Shown: piece after piece, positions 1-11,720 of the stretch
Layout: each line of letters opens with the position of its first letter
Numbering within the stretch: position 1 is the stretch's first letter
Assembly: GCF_038502225.1 (NCBI RefSeq)
Contig: NC_091355.1
Location: forward strand, 16,694,381-16,758,380
From: Cherax quadricarinatus
Lineage: Eukaryota; Arthropoda; Malacostraca; Decapoda; Parastacidae
DNA: 64,000 bases
Direction: 5' to 3'
Notes under the pieces: generated by a model
Database searches by the model: none
Seen by the model: only the letters and a program-made list of their open reading frames with translations
Told to the model about the DNA's origin: nothing
Made by a program: the position numbers and the translations under genes

Positions 1-342
1 ATTCCTGGAAAGGAAAAGCCGGTCTTTGTGTGACGTTAATGAATATTACAGCTAAAATTTATTCTTTTGAATTACCTATGTTTATCTAATAAATGTTATC
101 CTATAAAATTATCGCTTATTGTGACTTTAGCTTTGTAGATTGTGTGTTAAATTCAAGCCCATATAAATGAGAGACAATGGTGACTTTAACATGTTAACAT
201 ATAGCAGTTTGAGTTTTTTTTATTTATCTGTTTAAGAATTATTTACCTATTTAATTTTTTTTTGTTTTAATACATCACGTTGTAAAAATTGCTGCCTTAA
301 TTTGTTAGATACAATAAACTGACTTATCTCATGGAAATCATA

Positions 343-344
343 TC

Positions 345-421
<77 letters not shown>
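343..421. repeat. (TG)n microsatellite
   Basis: Uninterrupted TG dinucleotides for about 78 bp. The poly-TH open frame on the minus strand is a by-product. The AT-rich DNA before it (1-342) shows nothing I can assign. Confidence 0.97.
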
Positions 422-425
<4 letters not shown>

Positions 426-559
426 AATCAACCATGGGGGAGAGAATGAGGAGAGGTGGATGAGTAAGACAGATGTAGCTGTTGGTTATCTTTGTCTAAA
501 TGTGTCGCCTGCACATTAAGCTTCATTAGTTGAAGATAGATTTGGCTAAGTATGAAGAC

Positions 560-1549
560 ACCAGAATCCCAGAATCCCATGTATATGCAGACGACTGTAC
601 ACTGACATTCACTTATCCAAGAGAAGAAATGCCAGCTGCTCTAAGTTACATTAATCACCAGCTAAAAGCTATGTCAGCTTGGGGAAATAGATGGCAATTA
701 ACATTTGCACCTGAGAAAACGCAAATGATGATTTTCTCTAGGCACCATGATGGTAATGCTGGTGCAGTAGTAAGGATGAATGGGAGGGTGTTGGCACCTG
801 GAGAAGAAGTTGATATCCTTGCGGTGAAATTTGACTCCAAACTGACCATGAAGAGCCATGTTGTAAATCTTGCAAAAAAGGCAGCCAGGAAGCTTACAGC
901 ACTTCGCCGTATCTCGCATCTGCTTGACAGTAGGGGTTGCAAGATTCTGTACGAGGCACAAGTACGCTCGCACCTTGAGTATGCTCCACTTTCTTGGTTT
1001 GCCTCCCCCCCCTCTCATCTGCGACTGCTTTACAGAGTAGAGAACAGAGCAAGACGTCTCATCTCTCGCCTTGACCAATCCTGGATAGATCTGTCATTTC
1101 AGCAGAGCATTCAAAACAGGAGGGATGTGGGTGGCCTTACTGTTATGTACAAGGCCAATATTGTCAAAGTACCACACTTGGATCCACTTCGAGGACAGCG
1201 TGAAACAAGCTTTTATGCCACAAGACGGACAGAAAGCAGCAACTTCACTCTGGCTGTACCCTTCTCCAGAACATCACTCCATCTGAAATCATATATAGCC
1301 AGGATGACTCGAGTATAGAACACATTCGTACAGCATAATGATGTCAATAAGATGAAGTCAGTTGATCAAATGAAAATGCTGGCCCACAGATGGCTCCAAC
1401 TTCATCCTGTTCCCTACTTGTATGTCTCATAATAAAAAGGCTTTCAAATGAGATGATGTAGGTAACAGCTCTTAGCCTGTCAATAAAGTTACGAATCCTT
1501 AACCTGTGAACAGCTTGTCAATAAACGTTGTCAAACCCTGTGTAAAAAA
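560..1549 (+). pseudogene. LINE-J copy 1: 5'-truncated non-LTR retrotransposon, RT C-terminal half and 3' tail
   Basis: The reading frame starts just before the reverse-transcriptase active site: YADD in a VYADDCTLTF context near 578-610. It continues through the RT thumb and C-terminal region (LEYAPLSWF, RVENRARRLI). It closely matches the longer copy at 57.3-59.7 kb and the minus-strand copy at 43.05-43.5 kb, which shows a repeat family. All fingers and endonuclease sequence is missing, so the copy is 5' truncated and non-autonomous. The frame stops at 1316-1318 (TAG) where the sister copies have the Trp codon of RVWNTFV, so it is also broken by a nonsense change. Recognisable C-terminal sequence continues to about 1430. 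The 3' UTR contains AATAAA-like sites and the family-specific end CAAACCCTGTGT followed by a short A-run. The YADD context suggests the Jockey/CR1/L2 group; the clade is not fixed. The open-frame Met at 530 precedes homology and is not a genuine start. Confidence 0.85.
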
Positions 1550-1558
1550 AACAGTGGC

Positions 1559-1665
1559 GAGGTAATGATGTAACCAGTCCATCAACCCTGAAGAAGAGGT
1601 GTTTGAGGCGGTCAATCACTCAGCCTGGAGGAGAGTTCAGCTCCATAATCTGGAACAATTGTTCT
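1559..1665 (-). repeat. Degenerate fragment of PLE-type terminal repeat (family B)
   Basis: Segments such as aaccagtccatcaaccct, a GAGG(T/C)GGTCA block and CCATAATCTGGAACAAT align in order with the family-B terminal repeat at 29.43-29.52 kb (same orientation). No hammerhead-like core is left here. 1666-2043 has nothing I recognise. Confidence 0.5.
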
Positions 1666-2040
1666 TCAAGGCGATGAACTGGTCACACCACCTTCACCTC
1701 GCCGCTGCTTCAGCTTTCCATTTACCAACGTGTTGGAATTGTTTACCATTTTCAAAGTTATGTGAGGATGAGAGTACTGCTCGCTCAGCACTCTTTCGTT
1801 TTCCCTCTGGCTGCCTGCATCTATTAATCGTTTGTAATATTTCAAGTGTGTGTGTGCATGAATGTGTATAGATATAAATCCAGATGCTCTCCTGTTAACC
1901 CTTTTTGGGCTTAGTTTCAAGGCCTTTAGTGTATCCATATGCACTTGCGCTACCGTCAACAGGATGTGTTTACGAGTTGCAAAATAAAGTACCAGCTTTG
2001 TGGGCAAAATCCAAAATTTCAAATCTGTGCTTGTACACAC

Positions 2041-4638
<2,598 letters not shown>

Positions 4639-4763
4639 TCTAGAAAAGGCAATGAGTTATTTTCTTCAAACTCAACTCAAACTCTTGGAAAATTAAATAG
4701 CTTAGCCCATTCTATAAACTTTACTGTTGAGTTTGAAGAAAATAACTCATTGCCTTTTCTAGA
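4639..4763. repeat. Perfect 38-bp inverted repeat at the head of PLE copy 1
   Basis: 4639-4676 is the exact reverse complement of 4726-4763, with a 49-bp spacer. Both arms encode the same piece of PLE reverse transcriptase (the NNSLPFLDV region), so part of the element was copied in inverted orientation at its 5' truncation point, next to the LINE. Confidence 0.93.
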
Positions 4764-5547
4764 TGTTTTAATTATTAAGGGTATTAATGAATTCAAATTT
4801 AAAATTTACAGAAAACCTACAAATAATTGTTCCTATGTCCACTATTATTCCTCGCATCAAGATAGTCAAACTGTCTGTTTTCTCATCAATGTTTTTGAGA
4901 GCTTTACGAATTTGTAGTCCTGAGTTCATAGATGAGGAAATATCCAAAATTTATGAAATAGGTAATGATTTAAAATACCCAAGAAATGTAATTGATAAAT
5001 CTTTTAAAGTTGCTAGAAACACTTTTTATAATCCAAAAAGGGGCAACCAGCCTTATTCAACTAAAAATATGTTGGTTCTCCCTTACCATGAAAACTTGGT
5101 TGATATGCCTTCTCTTCTTAAGACTTTTAATATTAAAGTTGTATTCAAAAATCTTGATACAGTAAAAAGCTTTTGATAAAGAATTCCCCCCAAAATGCTG
5201 ATGGATGTGTCTATAAGATTCCTTGTAAAATTTGCGATAAAGTTTATTACGGTCAAACTGGTAAAAATCTCGAACTAAGATTAAAACAACATAAATATAG
5301 CATTAGAACTGGACAAGATTCCAATGCTCTATTTATTCATGTAAGAGATTTTAACCATCCAATTGATTTTCAAAAAGTTGAGAAAGTAGTATCAAGCAAG
5401 TCCATGGTCGACAGGAATATAATTGAATCTTGTTTCATAAAAAGCAGTTTTGACAATAATATGAATATTTCCTTTGGTTTATATAAATTAGATCCATTTA
5501 TAATTAATAGAATTTGGGAAGAATTTAATAACATACTGGACAAATAA
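4690..5547 (+). pseudogene. Penelope-like element copy 1: RT C-terminus plus GIY-YIG endonuclease
   Basis: The first part reads FTVEFEENNSLPFLDV, then YRKPTN, then (one frame over) a FLRALRICSPEFI segment. This is the typical end of Penelope RT (E.NN.LPFLD, YRKPT, RA..ICS). A separate frame (about 5173-5547) encodes a GIY-YIG endonuclease: GCVYKIPCKICDKVYYGQTG with the double-Tyr signature, the basic LRLKQHK strand, an H..NHPIDF segment, and the RNIIESCFI block with the catalytic Glu. GIY-YIG after RT is diagnostic of endonuclease-bearing PLEs. The copy is broken by frameshifts near 4890 and 5165-5176 and has lost most of the RT. Copy 2 (20.3-21.4 kb) is nearly identical in the EN region. It encodes retrotransposition machinery and is not functional here. 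Confidence 0.88.
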
Positions 5548-5773
5548 TTTTTAAATTTTCTTTGGTAGAATAGCTTGGGGGTGAGTTGTGCAAAGGACCT
5601 ATCCAAGTTGGCTCGCCGCGCATCACGTGTTTAACCGTTGTGGGATCTGATAGTGAGGTGCTGGCCGGACCCCTTATATAGCTTCCTTGGATGCTTCACT
5701 TTCATAGTTCCTTGATAATGTGAGTAGTCACGAAAGCGCTTGGAATTTCTCTATTCTTTCAGAGTGGTTGTAT

Positions 5774-5776
<3 letters not shown>
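5548..5776 (+). promoter_or_regulatory. PLE copy 1 terminal region with TATA-like box
   Basis: Downstream of the GIY-YIG stop lies a 230-bp non-coding tail conserved with 21116-21375 of copy 2. It holds a TATA-like CTTATATAG (about 5672-5680) some 35-40 bp before a hammerhead-like core. PLEs keep promoter and ribozyme in terminal 'pseudo-LTRs', so this is probably the junction to a lost tandem copy. It ends in an (AT)n tract. Confidence 0.55.
5710..5740 (+). ncRNA. Hammerhead-ribozyme-like core in PLE copy 1
   Basis: The string is TTGATAA, one extra base, stem GTGA-loop-TCAC, then GAAAG. Compared with canonical CUGANGA/stem II/GAAA, it has C3 to U and G8 to A changes and one extra base before stem II. 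The same structure with a loop substitution is kept in PLE copy 2. I cannot tell whether it cleaves. Confidence 0.45.

Positions 5777-5834
<58 letters not shown>
5777..5834. repeat. (AT)n microsatellite
   Basis: 58 bp of AT repeats at the 3' end of PLE copy 1. 5835-6029 is unassigned AT-rich DNA. Confidence 0.96.
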
Positions 5835-5837
<3 letters not shown>

Positions 5838-6122
5838 TAGGGTGGGCCAAAAGTAGACTTACAGTCGTTTCACTGTTTGTTCACTTTTTCTATTTAATTT
5901 ATCCAAACCATAATTATAAACCATTATTCCTAGTCATTGTCCCAATACTAACGAAGTATTGGAAGTGTGAAAATGCCGAGCAGGTGCAGGAATTAAGTGC
6001 TTACCTACTAAGTGTATGCCTACTTTCCCAAGTATTAAGATCCCAAGAAGTTGCAGTGTCTGACAGGATTGTAGATGAATGGTTCAGAGAACCGACACGT
6101 TGATAAATTAGACACATGGGTA

Positions 6123-6177
6123 TCTTTATTAAGGAAACGTTTCGCCACACAGTGGCTTCATCAGTCCATACAAAAGA
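6123..6177 (-). ncRNA. Hammerhead-like ribozyme motif (family A)
   Basis: On the minus strand: CTGATGA, one extra A, stem II GCCAC-TGT-GTGGC, GAAAC, GTTTCC. Flanks can form stem I: proximal GGA/TCC and distal TCTTT/AAAGA, separated by an internal loop, as in a type-I hammerhead. The single extra base after CUGANGA departs from the canonical core; activity unknown. Confidence 0.6.
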
Positions 6178-6470
6178 GAATCTTGAAGAACAGGAGGAGA
6201 ATGAGGTAATCAGTTCCTCAACCTTGAGTCGATGTGGTCAGTCCATCAATCTTAAATGGAATACAGCATATGTGCGGAGGAGCTTATAAACCGTAGGCAG
6301 GAGAGGTGCAGCAGTCGTAGGTGGTGTCACATTTATTCAATGTGGAAGTAGGTCGTGCCCAAGGGTTAGGCAAGCAAAGAATTCCCAAGTATTAAGATTG
6401 ATGGACTGACCACATCGACTAAAGGTTGAGGGACTGATTACCTCATTCTCCTCCTGTTCTTCAAGATTCT

Positions 6471-6524
6471 TCTTTGTATGGACTGATGAAACCACTGTGT
6501 GGCGAAACGTTTCCTCAATAAAGA
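6471..6524 (+). ncRNA. Hammerhead-like ribozyme motif (family A), plus-strand arm
   Basis: CTGATGA at 6483-6489, stem II ACCAC-TGT-GTGG(C), GAAA at 6504-6507, then CGTTTCC. Distal stem I pairs TCTTT (6471-6475) with AAAGA (6520-6524), proximal GGA with TCC. It is the mirror copy of the minus-strand motif at 6123-6177. Confidence 0.62.
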
Positions 6525-6558
6525 TACCCAAGAGTTGCACATGTGTCTAATTTATCAA

Positions 6559-7185
6559 CTATATCACCTTTATTAATACCCATCTTCCACTTATACACTT
6601 CGATCTTGTCTCCCCTCATTCTTCGTCTAACAAGTGAATGTAATTTAAGGGTCTTCAATCTTTCTTCATAAGGAAGATTTCTAATGCTATGTATTAATTT
6701 AGTCATTCTACGCTGAATGTTTTCTAACGAATTTATATCCATTCTGTAATATGGAGACCAGAACTGGGCTGGATAATATAACCGCTGAACTTTTGTTCCT
6801 TACACTTCTTGATATAAATCCCAGTAATCTGATTGCCTTATTACGTACGCTTAGGCAATGCTGTCTTGGTTTAAGGTTGCTGCTTATCATAACCCCTAAG
6901 TCCTTTTCACAATCTGTATGGCTAAGTTCTACATTATTTAACTTACAAGTGCGAGGGTTATGGACACTCCCGAGCTTCAGAACCTTGCATTTATCTACAT
7001 TGAACTCCATCTGCCACTTTGCTGACCAGGTATTGAGTTTGTCTAAATCCTCCTGAAGTTCCCTGATATCTACGTTTGAATCAATTATCCTACCTATCTT
7101 TGTGTCATCGGCGAATTTGCTCATTTCACTAGTAATTCCCTCATCAAGATCATTGATATATATTATAAACAACAACGGGCCATGT
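6559..7185 (-). pseudogene. CR1-like LINE fragment (minus strand), RT palm to thumb
   Basis: Minus-strand frames encode LFIIYINDLDEGITSEMSKF then ADDTKI, the palm-C motif FADD in the context common to CR1-like LINEs. Next come the W..KWQMEFNVDKCKVLKLG segment, EKDLGVMISSNLKP, and the thumb (RRMTKLIHSIRNLPYEERL, LHSLVRRRMRGD). The frame changes at about 6740, joining two open segments. Both ends are truncated: the 5' side stops at about 7185 inside the palm, next to a degenerate fold-back repeat, and the 3' side is cut at about 6559 by the family-A repeat. About 210 of an expected 900 or more residues remain, so it is a dead fragment. Confidence 0.83.
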
Positions 7186-7325
7186 TCTTTTAATAAGACA
7201 CATTGTGTAGCTTAAAGCATTTTATTGAGAAGACTGTATGATGAGTACTGATACAGACCCTGAAGGACGAAACATCTCAATAAAACATAAAATTGCGCTC
7301 TGTGTCATTAACAAAGCATCTTCTG
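7183..7325. repeat. Degenerate fold-back repeat with hammerhead-like half-site
   Basis: An imperfect inverted repeat: TTTTAATAAGACAC…TTTTATTGAGAA against TCTCAATAAAAC…GTGTCATTAACAAA. The right arm has CCCTGAAGGACGAAACATC, a hammerhead-like string with stem II reduced. The layout matches the better-preserved fold-backs at 6.1-6.6, 10.9 and 47.7 kb. Confidence 0.45.
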
Positions 7326-7467
7326 TAATCTACGCAGGGGAAACAGTCCTGCTTACCTTCACTTCTTCCCTTCCCCCCTAAGACCCAGCTTCCAAAATTT
7401 ATTTTATAATGATGCTAATGATATTGCAATGATTTTAGGCTGTGACGACCAGCAGGGAAGGAAAGTC

Positions 7468-7521
7468 TGCCAAAGTTGTTTGACGAGTGTACCACATCGC
7501 TTCACAACTTTGGCAGGCTAC
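7468..7521. other. Short hairpin
   Basis: CTGCCAAAGTTGT and ACAACTTTGGCAG form a perfect 13-bp stem around a spacer of about 25 nt. No associated feature. The rest of 7326-7790 shows nothing I can assign. Confidence 0.5.
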
Positions 7522-7789
7522 CTATGTATTGGTTGGTTGAACCAAGGTACTGGTATAACAACGGAACCATTGATCGTTAAACTCTTAGCACCTAGTTCAG
7601 TGTTCGGGAGGTATAACTATATGTCACATTATATTCGACATACGTCGAATAAAATGTAACATACACTTAGCATACCACAATCAGAATATTCAGAAAAGTT
7701 GGAATCGACCCATCCCTAATATTATTACTAACTCAACCACTACTAACACTGAAGCTACCCTTGCAAAATTCTACCACCATCACTGCTGC

Positions 7790-7791
7790 TG

Positions 7792-7844
<53 letters not shown>
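7790..7844. repeat. (CT)n microsatellite
   Basis: CT dinucleotides with one TTT interruption. Confidence 0.93.
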
Positions 7845-8264
7845 TAGTCAAAAATTCCTGCTGGATGAAAAAAAGTTTTACATGAACATCTGCAGTAAAT
7901 ATCATAAAAAGGGTTGAATTATTTCCTTCATCTGAGCGTCCAGGTATTACTGATTAAAGCGATACTTGGTTAAATTTAAACAGCCATTTGACTGTAAAAA
8001 TATCTTTGTCTTGATACAAAATTTTTAATAAAGCTCACACTCATTAAAAAAAAGGTGGAGGAGTGACCTTAAATGTTAACATTGAACTACTCGCGATTAA
8101 ATTCCAAAAGCACAATGAAGAAATATATGACGCTGTATATCTCGAAATTCTTGACAATGAGAACGAAAAATTTATACAAGGTTAGGTAAATGACCCCCAA
8201 CTGTATGACGAAATTAAAGTAGTAAGTCACATGAAAGAGATAATAATAGTTTGTGAGCTTAATA

Positions 8265-8346
8265 TAAGAACATAGGAAAAAGAGGAGCACTGCTGCAGGC
8301 CTAGTGGCCCATGCTAGGCAGGTCCAATACCCACTCATGTACTTTA
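8265..8346 (-). repeat. CR1-like LINE 3' tail
   Basis: On the minus strand GGACCTGCCTAGCATGGGCC…AGTGCTCCTCTTTTTCCTATG then TTCTTATATT. It aligns with the 3' ends at 30635-30710 and 29200-29226/30220-30265, which read GATAAGGACCTGCC…GTTCCTCTATTCTTATGTTCTTA. Confidence 0.7.
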
Positions 8347-8351
8347 ACCTA

Positions 8352-8474
8352 GTGATGTATCGGATATCCGCATCCGCGGAACATCTGCACAATTTCTTAC
8401 ATCCGCATCCGCAATATTAGACATCCTCATACACATCTGCATCCGCGGATATTTAAATTTTCACATCCAGTACA
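8352..8474. mobile_element. Possible small TIR element (MITE)
   Basis: The left end reads TAGTGATGTATCGGAT and the right end (reverse strand) TAGAGATGTACTGGAT, imperfect terminal inverted repeats. The interior is made of repeats of CATCCGC and ATCCGCGGAT. About 123 bp, no coding capacity. I see no clear 8-bp target-site duplication, so family assignment (hAT-like is possible) is open. Confidence 0.4.
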
Positions 8475-9000
8475 TCTCTATCCTATCTTTAAAACAGAAA
8501 CATTATATTAGGTGAAAAAGCAACTAGCTAACATGCAAATATTAGCATACACAGCTTATTTAGGCAATGTGTCACATCATCCTCTCGTAAAAATGATGCA
8601 GTGGATCTTGTTCTGGCCTCAGATTGTGACCTTATTCAATCATGTGAGGCAAGAGAATCTAAGAAACAGTGATTATGCTTTCTAATTCGAAATCCAACTC
8701 TAAAATGAGAAATATATATTTTGATAGATTCCAACTACAGACGAGCAAACTTTAGTACAATGAGTAGAAATATCAGTAATATTCACTGCATCGAACTACT
8801 AATTACAAACTACGTAACAGAGATGTTAGACAGATTTAAAATTAGAATTTCAATATATATCGATGGGAATAACATACTAAGAAAGAAAAAACGTGAAAAT
8901 GACGAACCAGAACAGGGTTGGATGACAAAACAAAAAAACGATATTATGGGGAAAATACGTACAACATACGTAGTAGAAGTCGAACAGAATTCGTCTTGAA

Positions 9001-9277
9001 GAACAGGAGGAGAATTCGTAACCTTGAGTCGATGTGGTCATGCGTACGTCTTATAAACCGTTGGCAGGAGAGGTGCGATTAAACATTTGTTCAATGTTGA
9101 AGTAGGTCGTGCCCAAGAATTAGGCAAGCGAAGAATTCCCAAGTATTAAGATCCCAAGAAGTTGCAGTGTCTGACAGGTTTGTAGATGAATGGTTCAGAG
9201 AACCGACATGTTGATAAATTAGACACATGTGTCTAATTTATCAACATGTCGGTTCTCTGAACCATTCATCTACAAAC
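9001..9277 (-). repeat. PLE-type terminal repeat family A, copy 2, with palindromic end
   Basis: It keeps, in the same order as copy 1, the GAACAGGAGGAGAAT block, a TATA-like CTTATAAACC (9049-9058), GTCGTGCCC, the CAAGTATTAAGATCCCAAG block and the GTTCAGAGAACCGACA block. The last 100 bases (9178-9277) form a perfect palindrome. The ribozyme section itself is missing. Confidence 0.75.
9178..9277. repeat. 100-bp perfect palindrome without spacer
   Basis: The centre is between 9227 and 9228 (ACACA/TGTGT). Every base pairs out to 9178/9277, and symmetry fails at 9177/9278. The two halves are head-to-head ends of the family-A terminal repeat. Confidence 0.95.
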
Positions 9278-9284
9278 GCTGGGA

Positions 9285-9392
9285 GCAAGGAGCTAGTAAC
9301 CCCTTCTGTATAAATTACTAAATTTAAAAAGAAAAACTTTCGTTTTTCTTATTGGGTCACCCTGCCTCCGTGGGATATAGATGGTTTTTTGC
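9285..9392 (+). repeat. RTE-like LINE 3' tail
   Basis: Contains GGGAGCAAGG, AGTAACCCCTTCT, TTACTAAATTTAAA and TTGGGTCACCCTGCCTCCGT then GGG. This is the plus-strand counterpart of the tail at 24.36-24.52 kb. Only about 105 bp remain. 9393-10080 holds nothing I can assign apart from a T-run/G-run at about 9659-9681. Confidence 0.7.
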
Positions 9393-10099
9393 AAATAAAA
9401 ATAGTAAATTTGTAAGTCCAGTCGTTGATTTCACCTTTTTTTCCCCTTTAAATTTTTGAAGAATTTCTGAATTGTTTACGTATTGTGCAAATCATCTACC
9501 GATTTCGTAATGACCATTTATCTTTCCCCTGCTTTCTCTCTCTAACCGTATGTAGTTAGTAGTCTCCCGGGTTACCAGTCTATTTAACTAGCGATAACAA
9601 AGAATAACAGTCTTCAGCACAGTATTTACAGACGATACGGCACCAAGCTACACAGACTTTTTTTTTTTTGGGGGGGGGGGAGGGAGAGTTCTTAATACGA
9701 CAAACTCAATATTAACGAAATTGGTGGTAAAAAAAATTAAAACTCAACAAAGTAAACTTATATTGCTCATATGTTTCGCCCACTGGAGATTTTATTACGT
9801 ATGGTACTTTTGTTGCAAAACCCTACAATGAGTAACAATGTCTGTTCATATCCCTTCTTTCACATTAACGATATTAGCGACCTTAACATTAAAATATCTA
9901 GAGAATCTGAATATTGATAGCTTAGGCCCTTGTGATATTACCATATCAAGCGGACCAGATACTGAATAGCGGAGACACTAACGGTAATACCTGAGAAATG
10001 TTGAAAGCCGAGAAGCCGAAGATTCCAGAAACTAACAAATGTTACCCAAATATTCAAATAGGAAGCAAAATGCGCTCCCTCATCTATTTTTCTGTTCAT

Positions 10100-10270
10100 G
10101 AATGGTATATAATACCGACAAGATGAAGAATTAGACATGTGCAACATTAAGGGTAATTTTATTTGTAGACATTTCATCGTCCAGTGACTTTATCAATACA
10201 AAGACATAATGTGAAGACTGTAGAACTATATACAAAAGACGAGGTAATCAGTCCCTCAGTCTTTGAGTTA
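10100..10270 (-). repeat. Degenerate PLE-type terminal repeat with hammerhead-like remnant
   Basis: TGGTATATAATACCGACAAG, TTAGACATGTGCAAC and, on the minus strand, TTGATAAAGTCACTGGACGATGAAA. The flank (GTAATCAGTCCCTCAG) also matches families A and B. The core is altered, with a changed GAAA spacing, and is probably inactive. Confidence 0.45.
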
Positions 10271-10394
10271 GTGAAGAGCACCGTAGTCTTCGGTACTATT
10301 TTTCTACTAGATAAACCTAAGTTTTAGGTGAAAAAATATTGTTAGGAGCAAGAACGTAAGCTTTCTTGGAGATAACACCTTAATAACCGGAAAT

Positions 10395-10567
10395 TTACAT
10401 GGAATTTGGAGATAAATGATATAAAATACCGACACGGTGGAAAAATACACAAATACAGTATAATGCGACTCTTTGTTGACTACGTTTCGCCCACACAGTT
10501 GGCTTTATCAAAGCCACAAACACATCTGTTTGTGACTTTGATAAAGTCACAAACAGATCTGAGCACA
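10395..10567 (-). repeat. PLE-type terminal repeat with hammerhead-like motif and short palindrome
   Basis: A minus-strand motif TTGATAA, A, GCCA…TGGGC, GAAAC lies at about 10467-10513. Next to it 10504-10521 pairs with 10528-10545 (18 bp, one mismatch). The context ATATAAAATACCGACACGG matches the fold-back families elsewhere in the window. Confidence 0.5.
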
Positions 10568-11720
10568 GCTCAGACTTCTGCAACATAATTGTCCTCAAAG
10601 ATTTGTTAAGTTATGCCATGAATTAAGGAAAGATCCTAGACTTCAAATGCGATAGCAAATATGCACAAGGTAGAGTATAGTAGAAAAATGAACATGTTAT
10701 TAGAAGACGAAGGAACTTACGTGCCCCTTAAGAACAGGAGTCTTAGAAAGCTAATTAATAATGGGTCTTGATCCAATATTTTTCACAATATATGTAAACA
10801 TTCTTAAAATAGGGCTGACAAAAAAAATGAAATTCGCGGATGACAGAGGAAAAAAAAATCCAACATCACTGGCTTATTGAACACTGAGAAAGATCCGGTT
10901 AGGTTTACTCACTAGTTAGAAACGTGGAAGATGAGATACAATAAATGAGACACTTGTGCAAACATTTGGATATCATTATTCTGGAAAGGTTTCGCCAGCC
11001 AGTGGCTTCTTCTGTCCATTGAAGAGAAAGGTGCCTACGGAACGTTTCCAGAATAAAGATGCGCAAATGTTGCATAAGTGTCTCATTTATCAATTTATCG
11101 TTATTATAATCCATTTATTCACACGGGATACAATGTTGGCAAGACCAAAGTAATACATTCTAAATGCAACAGTTTCAAACCACAGTACAAGATGATCGGA
11201 AACAAACGATGCAAAATAAAATGGACCTTAGAGTAATTATAAGCCAATGTATCAGATTCTATCTGCAAGCTGTTACTCTATTTTAACAGAATATTGGATT
11301 TCATTTTTGATATTTCTAGTAAAAAATAGTGTTGACTATAATGCATTTGTCAGACAGCACTTTGAATTTCCTGCCCTCTTTCGGTCTCCAAATTACATTG
11401 AAAATGAGACAGTTACCTGAAGAGGGTACAAAAAAGAGGCGACTAAGTTCATACTTTTACTAAAAAGCAAACCATTTGAAGAACGACTAATAAAAACTAC
11501 CTGTTGGGCATAAAAAAGCAACGAGATGTCATTCAAATGATGTAGATCTTAATCATTCTGAATGAGAGAAAGATTTAGGACTTGTTAACGGTGCGTAAGT
11601 GTTCGCAATAACGCCAACAGAATTCTTGGTTTCATATCAATAAGCCTAAATAGCATCAGTCCTCACGTTATTTTTCAACTCTGTATATTGTTTGTTTATA
11701 GACATTCAAACACATGACGT
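10568..11720 (+). pseudogene. Heavily decayed CR1-like LINE RT fragment
   Basis: In shifting frames the plus strand gives LINE RT landmarks. There is a LDPIFFTIYVN…LKIGLTKKMKFADD palm-C segment at about 10755-10850 and FNVGKTKVIHS at about 11125-11165. A DLGL-like strand is near 11575, an NANRILGFISI-like segment near 11610-11650, and a thumb KKEATKFILLLKSKPFEERL near 11420-11480. The order of the last pieces is disturbed, so more than one fragment may be present. 10568-10760 also matches 32391-32590, which identifies both as the same LINE family. A fold-back repeat (10941-11100) interrupts it. There are stop codons throughout. Non-functional. Confidence 0.6.
10941..11100. repeat. Fold-back repeat with hammerhead-like motif
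   Basis: The left arm ATAAATGAGACACTTGTGCA…TTCTGGAAAGGTTTCGCC is mirrored by the right arm GAACGTTTCCAGAATAAAGA…CATAAGTGTCTCATTTAT. On the minus strand about 10981-11020 reads CAGAAGA, A, GCCA-CTGGC-TGGC, GAAACC, with U4 to A in the core. It is inserted in LINE sequence. Confidence 0.65.

Larger units (their letters stand above)
6030..6558. repeat. Fold-back PLE-type terminal repeat, family A, copy 1
   Basis: Starts with CCCAAGTATTAAGATCCCAA and the GTTCAGAGAACCGACA block, then TTGATAAATTAGACAC. 6103-6255 is then repeated in inverse orientation at about 6390-6558, with a spacer of about 130 bp. Each arm holds one hammerhead-like motif. The spacer has a TATA-like box read on the minus strand (TTTATAAGC, about 6283-6291). 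The order TTGATAAATTAGACAC / ribozyme / TATA / GTCGTGCCC is shared with 9001-9230 and the outer part of 29.2-30.2 kb. The tandem-plus-inverted layout is typical of PLE pseudo-LTRs, but no ORF is attached, so a non-autonomous derivative is likely. Confidence 0.7.
8060..8998 (+). pseudogene. CR1-like LINE endonuclease/linker fragment, interrupted
   Basis: Two pieces on the plus strand look like one decayed LINE. The first (about 8060-8260) reads GGGVTLNVNIELL…YDAVYLEIL, like the strand region of an apurinic endonuclease. The second (about 8590-8998) reads DAVDLVLASDCDLIQSCEA, the end of an APE-type endonuclease domain (D.V.T..D.I…E). It then continues into the linker to RT (SNYRRANFSTMSRNISNI; KRENDEPEQGWMT). 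A LINE 3' tail and a small TIR element lie between the two pieces. There are several frame breaks and RT is missing. The assignment is from motif pattern only. Confidence 0.55.

Noticed and set aside
5835..6029. Mariner-like transposon end (AGGGTGGGCCAAAAGTAGAC next to a TA tract)
   Set aside because: Only one possible end, no matching inverted end or transposase fragment; resemblance is too short.
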